Source: an uncultured Bacteroidota bacterium | Lineage (GTDB): Bacteria; Bacteroidota; Bacteroidia; Bacteroidales; 4484-276 | Length of the DNA: 12,018 nucleotides | Assembly: GCA_903930725.1 (NCBI GenBank) | Contig: CAIYZW010000648.1 | Location: 1-12,018 of the forward strand | Direction of reading: 5' to 3' | Shown here: in pieces, positions 1 through 6,763 of the stretch | Position numbering within the stretch: the first letter of the stretch is position 1 | Layout: the number at the start of each line of letters is the position of its first letter | Translations under genes and position numbers: made by a program | Notes under the pieces: generated by a model | What the model was told of the DNA's origin: nothing | Database searches by the model: none | Seen by the model: only the letters and a program-made list of their open reading frames with translations

Positions 1-2513
1 GAATAATTTTAAGTGGCACCGGAAGCGATGGAACGCTGGGAACCCGCGCCATTAAAGAAGCCGGTGGCATGGTGATGGCTCAGGACGAACATACCGCCAA
101 ATTTGACGGGATGCCGCGCAGCTCGATTTCGACAGGCCTTGTTGATTATATTTTGCCACCCCGCGAAATGCCCGAAGCCCTGCTCAATTACCTGAAACAT
201 CCGTTTATTGACCAATCAAAAAACACCGAATCCATTTTAACAGGTGATGAAGACAGCCTAACCAAAATTTTGATGATTTTACGCGATTTTTGTGGGATAG
301 ATTTTTCGTACTACAAAGAAGCTACCATCATCCGTCGGCTCGAACGCCGCCTGAGCATCAATCGTTTTGAACGGCTCGAAGATTACCTGAAACTGCTCTC
401 AGAATCCGACAAGGAAAAAGACATTCTTTACCGGGAATTACTCATCGGTGTAACCCGTTTTTTTAGAGATGAGCAAGCCTTTTCGGTTATCCGCAACAAT
501 GTTTTGCCCAAACTTGTCGAAAATGGAAAAAAGCAGCTCCGCATTTGGTCGGTGGCTTGCTCAACCGGCGAGGAAGTTTATTCGCTTGCCATGATTATAA
601 AAGATTTTTTGGATGAGAATAAACTTAATATCGAAGTTAAAATATTTGCCACCGACATTGATAAACATTCGCTCGAACTTGCCGGCCAGGCTTTTTATCC
701 CGAAAGCATAGTTGGCGATGTTGATCCGGCATTGCTTGCCAAGTATTTTGTGCGCCGCGAAAATGGCTACCGCGTTGGCGAAACCTTGCGAAAAATGGCC
801 ATCTTTGCCACGCATAACGTGCTCAAAGACCCACCGTTTTCAAAATTAGACATGATTGTTTGCCGCAACCTGTTTATCTATTTTAAACCCGACAGCCAGT
901 CGCACGTATTGAATATTTTCCAAATGGCGCTCAAGCCTGGCGGATACTTGTTTATGGGAAGCAGCGAATCGCTTGGAATTTATTCCGAGGCCTTTAACAT
1001 TGTAAGCACAAAGCATAAAATTTACTCCAAAAAGGCTGGTTATGTTACTGGAATCAATTCTGAATTTCCGATGAGTTTTACTTTTAAGAAAAAAGAAGAT
1101 TACGAAAGTTCAAAAGGGTTCACAAAAAAAACGCCCAAACGCGACATGATTGCCGAACGGATTTTCGAAGCAATCCTGCCGCCTTCCATCGTTCTCGACG
1201 ATCAAATGAACATTATTCAGGTGGTTAACAACATTAATCCATTTGTTGAATTAAAGCCCGGAAAATTTAGCCAAAGCCTTAATAATCTGATTTCAAAAGA
1301 ACTTTCTGCCATTATCAGCAATATTTTCAGGAGATTAAAAGGACAAAAAGACAAAGTAACTTTTGAAGGCGTCCGGCTAACCAACAACAACGAAACCATC
1401 AAATTTAATGTCGAAGGCCGCCTGATTCAGAAAGATGACGACAACACGCTGTATCTTGTTTCATTTTTAGAAATCGAATCCGGTTCGCGTGAAAAAGAAA
1501 TCAAGGAAATTATAAACATCGAGGCACAGTTTCAGGATCAGCTTACCGAACTTCAGCACGAGCTGCAATATACCAAAGAAAACCTTCAGGCAACCGTTGA
1601 AGAGTTGGAAACATCAAACGAAGAACTTCAGGCATCAAACGAAGAACTTATTGCCAGTAACGAAGAGCTGCAAAGCACAAACGAAGAGCTTCAATCGGTA
1701 AACGAAGAATTATACACCGTAAATTCGGAATATCAAAACAAAATCGAAGAGCTTACACAGCTCAACAACGACGTAAATAACCTGCTCAACAACACCGAAG
1801 TAGCCGCTCTTTACCTCGATAAAAAACTTTGCATCCGAAAGTTTACATCGAGTTTTTCAAAAATCAGCAACATCCTCGATCTCGACATCGGCAGACCAAT
1901 TACACAGTTGGCCACCGCTTTTGTTTATGCCGATTTTATAAAGGATATCGAAGTAGTTCAGGAAAGCCTTAAACCCATCGAAAAGGAGATTTCTTATCCC
2001 AATGAGTTGTTATTTTTGTTGCGCATTGTGCCGTACCGCACCGATTACCGCGCAGTTGACGGTATCCTGGTAACCATGGTAAACATTTCGACTTTGCGCC
2101 AGGAACGCGAGAAATTGGTTGTTGCCAACAACCGGCTTCATCAGTCGCTCGAAATGGGAAATATGGCCTGGTGGGAATGGGACATTCCGAGCGGTTTCGT
2201 AAATATGCACGAGCGAAAAGCAACCATGCTTGGCTATACTTTTGAAGAATTTCCAAAACAAATCTTCGAAATTTGCCGACTTATCCACACCGAAGATTAC
2301 GACCGGGTAATGCAGGCTATGCGCGATCATCTCACCGGAAAACTCCCGGTTTACGATACCGTTTACCGGATAAAAGCCAAAGATGGCCATTATAAATGGT
2401 ACTACGACAAAGGTGGAATTGTTGAACGCGATAAAGCCGGAAAGCCCGTAAAACTTATTGGTTTGGTGATTGATGTTAGCGAGATGAAAGAACTTCAGGA
2501 AAAACTAAATTAA
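1..2513 (+). CDS. CheB-CheR fusion protein with coiled coil and PAS domains (5' partial)
   Basis: The reading frame is open from base 3, so the gene runs off the left edge; the ATG at 69 lies inside the CheB methylesterase domain and is not the start. Visible order: end of CheB (3-200), with the SGTGSDG motif whose Asp (codon 27-29) is the expected third member of the Ser-His-Asp triad; CheR N-terminal helical domain (about 255-470); CheR SAM-dependent methyltransferase (about 480-1035), with the SAM-binding ACSTGEEVYS at 555-584 and CRNLFIYF at 861-884; a variable linker; a coiled coil with six NEEL-type heptads (1611-1736); a PAS domain (about 1758-2090); and a PAS_3-like domain (about 2163-2505). 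In the family, CheR methylates and CheB demethylates glutamates of chemoreceptors. Such fusions usually have no CheB receiver domain and are thought to act in sensory signalling beyond classical chemotaxis. No receptor or CheA gene is in view. The next gene starts within 29 bases, so co-transcription is likely. The family call is secure; the target is unknown. Confidence 0.95.
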   Translation, partial: IILSGTGSDGTLGTRAIKEAGGMVMAQDEHTAKFDGMPRSSISTGLVDYILPPREMPEALLNYLKHPFIDQSKNTESILTGDEDSLTKILMILRDFCGIDFSYYKEATIIRRLERRLSINRFERLEDYLKLLSESDKEKDILYRELLIGVTRFFRDEQAFSVIRNNVLPKLVENGKKQLRIWSVACSTGEEVYSLAMIIKDFLDENKLNIEVKIFATDIDKHSLELAGQAFYPESIVGDVDPALLAKYFVRRENGYRVGETLRKMAIFATHNVLKDPPFSKLDMIVCRNLFIYFKPDSQSHVLNIFQMALKPGGYLFMGSSESLGIYSEAFNIVSTKHKIYSKKAGYVTGINSEFPMSFTFKKKEDYESSKGFTKKTPKRDMIAERIFEAILPPSIVLDDQMNIIQVVNNINPFVELKPGKFSQSLNNLISKELSAIISNIFRRLKGQKDKVTFEGVRLTNNNETIKFNVEGRLIQKDDDNTLYLVSFLEIESGSREKEIKEIINIEAQFQDQLTELQHELQYTKENLQATVEELETSNEELQASNEELIASNEELQSTNEELQSVNEELYTVNSEYQNKIEELTQLNNDVNNLLNNTEVAALYLDKKLCIRKFTSSFSKISNILDLDIGRPITQLATAFVYADFIKDIEVVQESLKPIEKEISYPNELLFLLRIVPYRTDYRAVDGILVTMVNISTLRQEREKLVVANNRLHQSLEMGNMAWWEWDIPSGFVNMHERKATMLGYTFEEFPKQIFEICRLIHTEDYDRVMQAMRDHLTGKLPVYDTVYRIKAKDGHYKWYYDKGGIVERDKAGKPVKLIGLVIDVSEMKELQEKLN

Positions 2514-2542
2514 ACCCCTTGTCAGCAGTCAATTTTAAGGAA

Positions 2543-4570
2543 ATGGATAAAAAAACAAGAATAAAAGAGCAGATCGAAGACGTTTTAAAAAACAATTCAG
2601 ATGTCCTCCGGAATGCCTATTCAAAATCGCTTGAACAATTGGTGGAGGATCTTAAAATTTATCAGCATGAGCTCGAGTTTCAGAATGATGAGCTTGTAAG
2701 AATCCAGGTTGATCTTGAAAATTCAAAAATCGAGTACCAGAATTTGTTTCAACATGCCCCTGTTGGTTATCTTGTTTTGGATGAATATTTCCAGATTCTC
2801 GATTGTAATCAAACCTTTAGAAGCTTAATTTCGTACAGCAGAGATTGCCAGAAAAATATGGACTTTCGTGTATTTTTAGCCCCTGAATATCAGGATCCGT
2901 TCCATTTCTTTATAAGAGATATCCTAAAACTCAATACATCCCGGCAAATCGAAATTCAATTAATCACCCACGAACATTCTAACAAGTTTGTGAGTATTTA
3001 CGGGAATGTTTTTAGCAATAATGATACTCCAAAAATCCGGCTTACAGTAACCGATATAAATGATAGCATAATTACCCAAAAAGCACTTTACAAAAGCGAG
3101 GAAGAACTTCGTACTATTACCGAAAATATGACCGACATGATTGTGGTTAGCGACATCAAAGGAAATATCAAATACGCTTCGCCATCATGCAAAATCCTGG
3201 GTTATTCGCCACAAGAAATGAAAAACTTCGGTATTTTTGACCTTATCCATCCCGAAGATTTGAGTTTTGTGGTTTCGAGATTTCAGAAAGCAATTGTAAC
3301 AAAAACCTCTGACTCTCTTGAGTTTCGCTTACATACAAAATCCGGAAAATATATTTGGGTAGAAACAGCCGGAAATATCATTTACAACAAGGAAGGTGAG
3401 ATTGATCGGGCTGTTTTTGTAGTCCGTGATATTTCTGACCGTAAACATACCGAAGAACAACTAGCAAAAACCAGAGAATTATTACATCAAACAAGCCAGT
3501 TGGCTCGCGTTGGCGGCTGGGAATTGGATAGGATTACGCGAAACCTGTATTGGTCAGAAGTAACTGCCGAAATTCATGAAGTAGATGATGATTATAAGCC
3601 GAAACCAGAAACAGCACTCGATTTTATTAAAGAGAGCGAATTTAGCGAAAAAATGAAAATGCTTGTTGCCGAAGCCGTCGGGCAAGGAAAACCTTTTGAT
3701 GAAGAATTTCAGATTATAACCGCAAAAGGCAATCTGCGCTGGGTTAGGGCAAAGGGTTATGCCGAGTTAAAAGAAGGACAATGTGTGAGGCTATACGGCA
3801 TTTTCCAGGATATCGAAGAAAAACGCAGAACCGAAGAAATACTCAAGCTTAGCGAACAACGACTTCTGGAATTGAACGCAACAAAAGACACTTTTTTCTC
3901 AATCATCGCTCGCGACCTTAAAAGCCCTTTCAACTCGATAATGGGTTTTAGCGAAATTCTTTCCGAGCAAATTCAGGAAAAAAACTACACCGGAATTGAG
4001 GAATATGCCAAAATTATTCAGGATTCGTCCAAACGGGCGATGAATCTGTTAATAAATATCTTAGAATGGTCGCGTGTACAAACCGGACGAATTAATTTTA
4101 ATCCCGGAAATATTGACACCAATCGCCTTGTTGACGAAATTATCGAATTGCTAAAAGATGCGGCCCTTCAGAAAAAAATCACAATTAATAAGCTTATACC
4201 TGCCAATGTCAGTGTTTTTGGCGATAAAGAGATGATTGGTACAATTTTTAGAAACCTGATTTCGAACGCCATCAAATTTACCCACCCAAGTGGTAAAATC
4301 ATTATTGCAATGTCGGAAAACCCACAGGATACCACCTTTTATATTAAAGATAACGGTGTTGGAATAAAACAGGATTACATCGAAAAGCTGTTCAGAATTG
4401 ACCGAAATATAACCACACCGGGTACCGAAAACGAGCGGGGAACGGGATTAGGATTAATCCTGTGCAAAGAATTTATCGAAAAACACGGAGGAAAGATCTG
4501 GGTAAATAGTGTCGAAATGAAAGGCAGTACATTTTCGTTTTCTTTACCAAAAATTCAACACGATAAATAA
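2543..4570 (+). CDS. Triple-PAS sensor histidine-kinase-like protein lacking the phosphoacceptor His
   Basis: The ATG at 2543 (675 residues) is chosen because ATG starts are the norm in this phylum; an in-frame TTG at 2519, five bases after the preceding stop, would add eight residues. Order from the ATG: coiled-coil lead-in (about 30-65), PAS (66-180), PAS with PAC-type end (190-305), PAS_3-like (320-428), HisKA-like dimerisation helices (about 445-515) and HATPase_c (about 555-670). The ATPase boxes look intact: N box RNLISNAIKF, G1 DNGVGI, G2 GTGLGL. There is no membrane span, so it is probably cytoplasmic. Oddity: the HisKA motif, normally IIAHDLKSPF in close relatives, reads IIARDLKSPF; codon CGC at 3911-3913 encodes Arg457 where the phosphorylated His belongs. 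Autophosphorylation by the usual route should therefore be lost, suggesting a pseudokinase, a partner that phosphorylates or scaffolds another kinase, or recent loss of function. The tight link to the CheB-CheR-PAS gene suggests the two share a signal. No response regulator is adjacent. Confidence 0.93.
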   Translation: MDKKTRIKEQIEDVLKNNSDVLRNAYSKSLEQLVEDLKIYQHELEFQNDELVRIQVDLENSKIEYQNLFQHAPVGYLVLDEYFQILDCNQTFRSLISYSRDCQKNMDFRVFLAPEYQDPFHFFIRDILKLNTSRQIEIQLITHEHSNKFVSIYGNVFSNNDTPKIRLTVTDINDSIITQKALYKSEEELRTITENMTDMIVVSDIKGNIKYASPSCKILGYSPQEMKNFGIFDLIHPEDLSFVVSRFQKAIVTKTSDSLEFRLHTKSGKYIWVETAGNIIYNKEGEIDRAVFVVRDISDRKHTEEQLAKTRELLHQTSQLARVGGWELDRITRNLYWSEVTAEIHEVDDDYKPKPETALDFIKESEFSEKMKMLVAEAVGQGKPFDEEFQIITAKGNLRWVRAKGYAELKEGQCVRLYGIFQDIEEKRRTEEILKLSEQRLLELNATKDTFFSIIARDLKSPFNSIMGFSEILSEQIQEKNYTGIEEYAKIIQDSSKRAMNLLINILEWSRVQTGRINFNPGNIDTNRLVDEIIELLKDAALQKKITINKLIPANVSVFGDKEMIGTIFRNLISNAIKFTHPSGKIIIAMSENPQDTTFYIKDNGVGIKQDYIEKLFRIDRNITTPGTENERGTGLGLILCKEFIEKHGGKIWVNSVEMKGSTFSFSLPKIQHDK

Positions 4571-4685
4571 TGTGGTTATTGCTTTCCAGGGCTCCTGCTT
4601 CAATCGAAAAGAAAACCGATTTACAAAAAAAGCTTGCTCGTTGCGGTTTAATATTTTACCGAAACCCCAAACACTAAAAACTTCT

Positions 4686-5255
4686 TCAAATAATAATATC
4701 CTCCAAACTTCTTTTTGGAACATGGTGGATCATCGTTTCATCGCGCCAGTATTTGATGTTACCATCTGGTGGGAGGCTTTCGAGTACCACAATTTCCTTC
4801 GGTTTCCCGAGGGAAATGACGAGCAAAATTTCGAGATGTAACGGTATTTCCAATGCTTCGCGCAAGCGTTCCTTTTTAATTGACCCAATGATACAGCCAC
4901 CCAAACCTTTTTCGGCAGCACCCAGCAAAATACTCTGAGCCGCAATTCCCTGGTCGTTTCTGACTTCCATTTTTATTCCGGAATCTTCGAGCATGATGAT
5001 ATATGCCGATGGACGTTCGCCTTCGTCAGGCCCGGGCCAGTTGGTGAGATAACCCGCCCAGCCAATACAGGGGAAGATTTTTTGATTCATTCCGGCATCA
5101 TTGGCAAGTTTGTATTTTAATGGCTGTAGATTTCCACCGGATGGCGAAAGCCTTGCCAGATCAACCAATTCTCGCAAAATGGTTAAAGATATTTCGTGAT
5201 CTTCATAAAAACGCCGGTAACTCCGGTTTTTCAAAATCAAATCTTTTAGTTCCAT
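4686..5255 (-). CDS. Nitroreductase family protein
   Basis: A 189-residue protein of the nitroreductase (FMN-dependent oxidoreductase) fold. The N-terminus MELKDLILKNRSYRRF carries the family's Arg-Ser-x-Arg phosphate-binding signature, and residues 37-47 (SPSGGNLQPLK) form the second typical FMN-contact loop. The region around 101-126 (DQGIAAQSILLGAAEKGLGG) is the conserved helix and Gly-rich turn seen across the family, and LVISLGKPKE near 145-154 is the usual late strand. Members are homodimeric cytoplasmic flavoproteins that use NAD(P)H to reduce nitro compounds, quinones or other acceptors; the physiological substrate cannot be read from the sequence. The start follows the DUF3788 gene by 23 bases on the same strand, with AT-rich spacing and no clear separate promoter, so the two are probably one transcript. 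It converges with the kinase-like gene across about 115 bases. Confidence 0.92.
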   Translation of the reverse strand: MELKDLILKNRSYRRFYEDHEISLTILRELVDLARLSPSGGNLQPLKYKLANDAGMNQKIFPCIGWAGYLTNWPGPDEGERPSAYIIMLEDSGIKMEVRNDQGIAAQSILLGAAEKGLGGCIIGSIKKERLREALEIPLHLEILLVISLGKPKEIVVLESLPPDGNIKYWRDETMIHHVPKRSLEDIII

Positions 5256-5278
5256 ATTTTTATATTCTAAAAACCCGT

Positions 5279-5698
5279 TTAATATTTGACTTTAATTTCC
5301 ACCAAATTCTTAACAATTTCAAGGTCATCTTTGGTTTTTACATGAACCCGCAAACCTCTTCCTTCCATGTATTTTTTAGCTTCCGATAACTCCGTTTTAA
5401 TGTTTTCGGGCAATTTGCTTTTCCCAACCTCTGCAACTGCTTTATCGCCAAAAACAAAGGCGACCATAAAGGCGGATTCTTCGGGTTTCATAAAAAACAG
5501 GTTTCGTTTGCCAAGCAAAACTTTCATTGTCCAGCCAGATTTCTGGCTGTAAAATTTCCATTCTTCTTTAACCTGGCCAATATTATTTTTCAAAAATGCT
5601 TTAAATTCAGCCCATAGTCCGGCTTTGTCAGCAAGCAATTCAACAACTTTTTTTTCTTCTGGTTCTGTAGCTTTGTCGAATAAAAATTCTGTGTTCAT
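5279..5698 (-). CDS. DUF3788 family protein
   Basis: A 139-residue soluble protein with no signal peptide or membrane segment. The block EEWKFYSQKSGWTMKVLLGK (about residues 45-64), followed by the strand pair RNLFFMKPEESAFMVAFVFG, matches the pattern I know from DUF3788, a small family common in Bacteroidota and Firmicutes whose members are about this length. Its biochemical function is not established. The C-terminal third contains a basic amphipathic helix (LSEAKKYMEGRG) and a final strand LVEIKVKY. It is first in a probable two-gene unit with the nitroreductase-family gene and is divergent from the yebC-like gene. I found no good -7/-33 pair directly upstream; TACTTTTA on the minus strand about 30 bases before the start is only a near match to TAnnTTTG. 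Family assignment is from memory of the pattern. Confidence 0.85.
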   Translation of the reverse strand: MNTEFLFDKATEPEEKKVVELLADKAGLWAEFKAFLKNNIGQVKEEWKFYSQKSGWTMKVLLGKRNLFFMKPEESAFMVAFVFGDKAVAEVGKSKLPENIKTELSEAKKYMEGRGLRVHVKTKDDLEIVKNLVEIKVKY

Positions 5699-5810
5699 AT
5701 CCTCTGGCTTATCAAATTAGATTCTTTTGTAAAAGTAGAAATAAAAGCCGTCTGGCCCACGTCGAACAAGAGCCATGACTTTCTTGAATGACCTCAGGAT
5801 TTCATTTTCC

Positions 5811-5834
5811 ATTCTTCCATTCTTCCATTCTTCC
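5811..5834. repeat. Three tandem copies of ATTCTTCC
   Basis: Three perfect back-to-back copies of the octamer ATTCTTCC lie in a wider pyrimidine-rich run (about 5800-5860) that also holds degenerate TTTCC units. It sits 37 to 60 bases upstream of the -33 element of the yebC-like gene, in the divergent intergenic region. It may be a simple-sequence tract or an upstream regulatory or structural element; nothing here decides between them. Confidence 0.7.
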
Positions 5835-5870
5835 TATTATCCAACTTTCCACTTTTCCTAAAATTTATCC

Positions 5871-5898
5871 TTTTCGCAAAGAGAATTATCTAATTTTG
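5871..5898 (+). promoter_or_regulatory. Bacteroidota-type promoter for the yebC-like gene
   Basis: TAATTTTG at 5891-5898 matches the Bacteroidota -7 consensus TAnnTTTG exactly. A TTTTC at 5871-5875, 20 bases upstream, stands where the -33 TTTG/TTG element is expected but matches only in part. Initiation would fall near 5904, giving a leader of about 20 bases before the ATG at 5926. This supports the internal ATG over longer upstream extensions of the frame. Confidence 0.6.
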
Positions 5899-5925
5899 CA
5901 GCCAAATCAGAAAAAACATTCAATT

Positions 5926-6639
5926 ATGGGACGTGCATTTGAGTTTAGAAAAGCCCGCAAAATGAAGCGCTGGGGCACAATGGCCAAGACTTTTACAAAA
6001 ATTGGCAAGGAAATTTCGATGGCTGTAAAATCCAGCGGCCCCGACCCGGCAAACAATCCCCGCCTCAGGGTTTTAATACAAAATGCCAAGGCAGCAAACA
6101 TGCCCAAAGACAATGTTGAAAGGGCAATTAAAAAAGCAAGTTCAAAAGACCAGGCCGACTATAAAGAGGTGGTTTACGATGGCTACGGCCCTCACGGAAT
6201 TGCCGTGGTTGTTGAAACGGCCACCGATAACCCAACACGCACGGTGGCCAACATCCGCTCCTATTTTAACCACAATGGCGGCACTTTGGGAAACATCGGA
6301 AGCCTGAGTTTTATGTTCGAACGGAAAAGTGTGTTTAAAGTAAAAGGCAAAGATGGTGTTGATATTGAAGAACTTGAGCTGGAACTGATTGATTTTGGTG
6401 TTCAGGAGATTTTTAACGAAGACGACACCATCATCATTTACGGCGATTTTGAAAGTTTTGGGCCGATTCAGAAATATCTCGAAGAAAATGACTTTGAGAT
6501 TATCAGCGCCGACTTTGAACGGATTCCCGCTCAAACCAAAGAATTAACCGAAGATCAGGTTACCGAAGTTGAGAAACTCCTCGCCAAAATTGAAGAAGAC
6601 GATGATGTGACCAACGTTTTTCACAACATGAAAGAGTAG
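5926..6639 (+). CDS. yebC: YebC/PmpR (TACO1) family protein
   Basis: A 237-residue cytoplasmic protein of normal family length. The start MGRAFEFRKARKMKRW is the standard N-terminus of Bacteroidota YebC proteins, and an A-rich leader (GAAAAAACATTCAATT region) precedes it. The frame stays open upstream to 5788, but that extension is low-complexity and lies on the far side of the promoter, so it is not coding. Family landmarks: NPRLRVLIQNAKAANMPKDN (about 47-66), AIKKASSKD, YDGYGPHGIAVVVE, TDNPTRTVANIR and GGTLGNIGSLSFMF, then an acidic C-terminal domain ending DDVTNVFHNMKE. The family was first described as transcriptional regulators (PmpR, YebC); bacterial and mitochondrial (TACO1) members have since been linked to translation, including relief of ribosome stalling at proline stretches. 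Which role holds here cannot be told. It is monocistronic, with divergent genes upstream and a convergent one downstream. Confidence 0.96.
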   Translation: MGRAFEFRKARKMKRWGTMAKTFTKIGKEISMAVKSSGPDPANNPRLRVLIQNAKAANMPKDNVERAIKKASSKDQADYKEVVYDGYGPHGIAVVVETATDNPTRTVANIRSYFNHNGGTLGNIGSLSFMFERKSVFKVKGKDGVDIEELELELIDFGVQEIFNEDDTIIIYGDFESFGPIQKYLEENDFEIISADFERIPAQTKELTEDQVTEVEKLLAKIEEDDDVTNVFHNMKE

Positions 6640-6763
6640 GCTGGCAAATTTCAATTCCGGAATTCTGCCTGCTTAAAACATCGGAAAACTTATTTGCTCA
6701 GGCAAAATTTTACTTGCTTTCAATTCTGATAAATTATTTCAAAACCCGCTGGTTAAAGCCCAA

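Noticed and set aside
69..71. ATG at 69 as the start of the CheB-CheR gene
   Set aside because: In-frame codons from base 3 encode the CheB SGTGSDG motif, so the protein begins before the window.
4640..4676. GGTTT/AAACC as a terminator between the kinase-like and nitroreductase genes
   Set aside because: Only a 5-bp stem with a 12-base loop and no T-run on either strand.
4572..4841. Plus-strand open frame after the kinase-like gene (GTG start), and a 35-codon frame from the ATG overlapping the stop at 4570
   Set aside because: Most of the longer frame is antisense to the clearly coding nitroreductase-family gene. Neither frame has recognisable motifs, and the ATG frame is very short and of unnatural composition.
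5811..5834. Octamer repeats as a CRISPR array
   Set aside because: The units are only 8 bases, directly adjacent without spacers, and no cas gene is in the window.
5788..5925. Upstream extension of the yebC-like frame
   Set aside because: It encodes low-complexity Phe/His/Ser/Pro sequence over the octamer repeats and promoter. The family N-terminus MGRAFEFRKARKMKRW begins at 5926.
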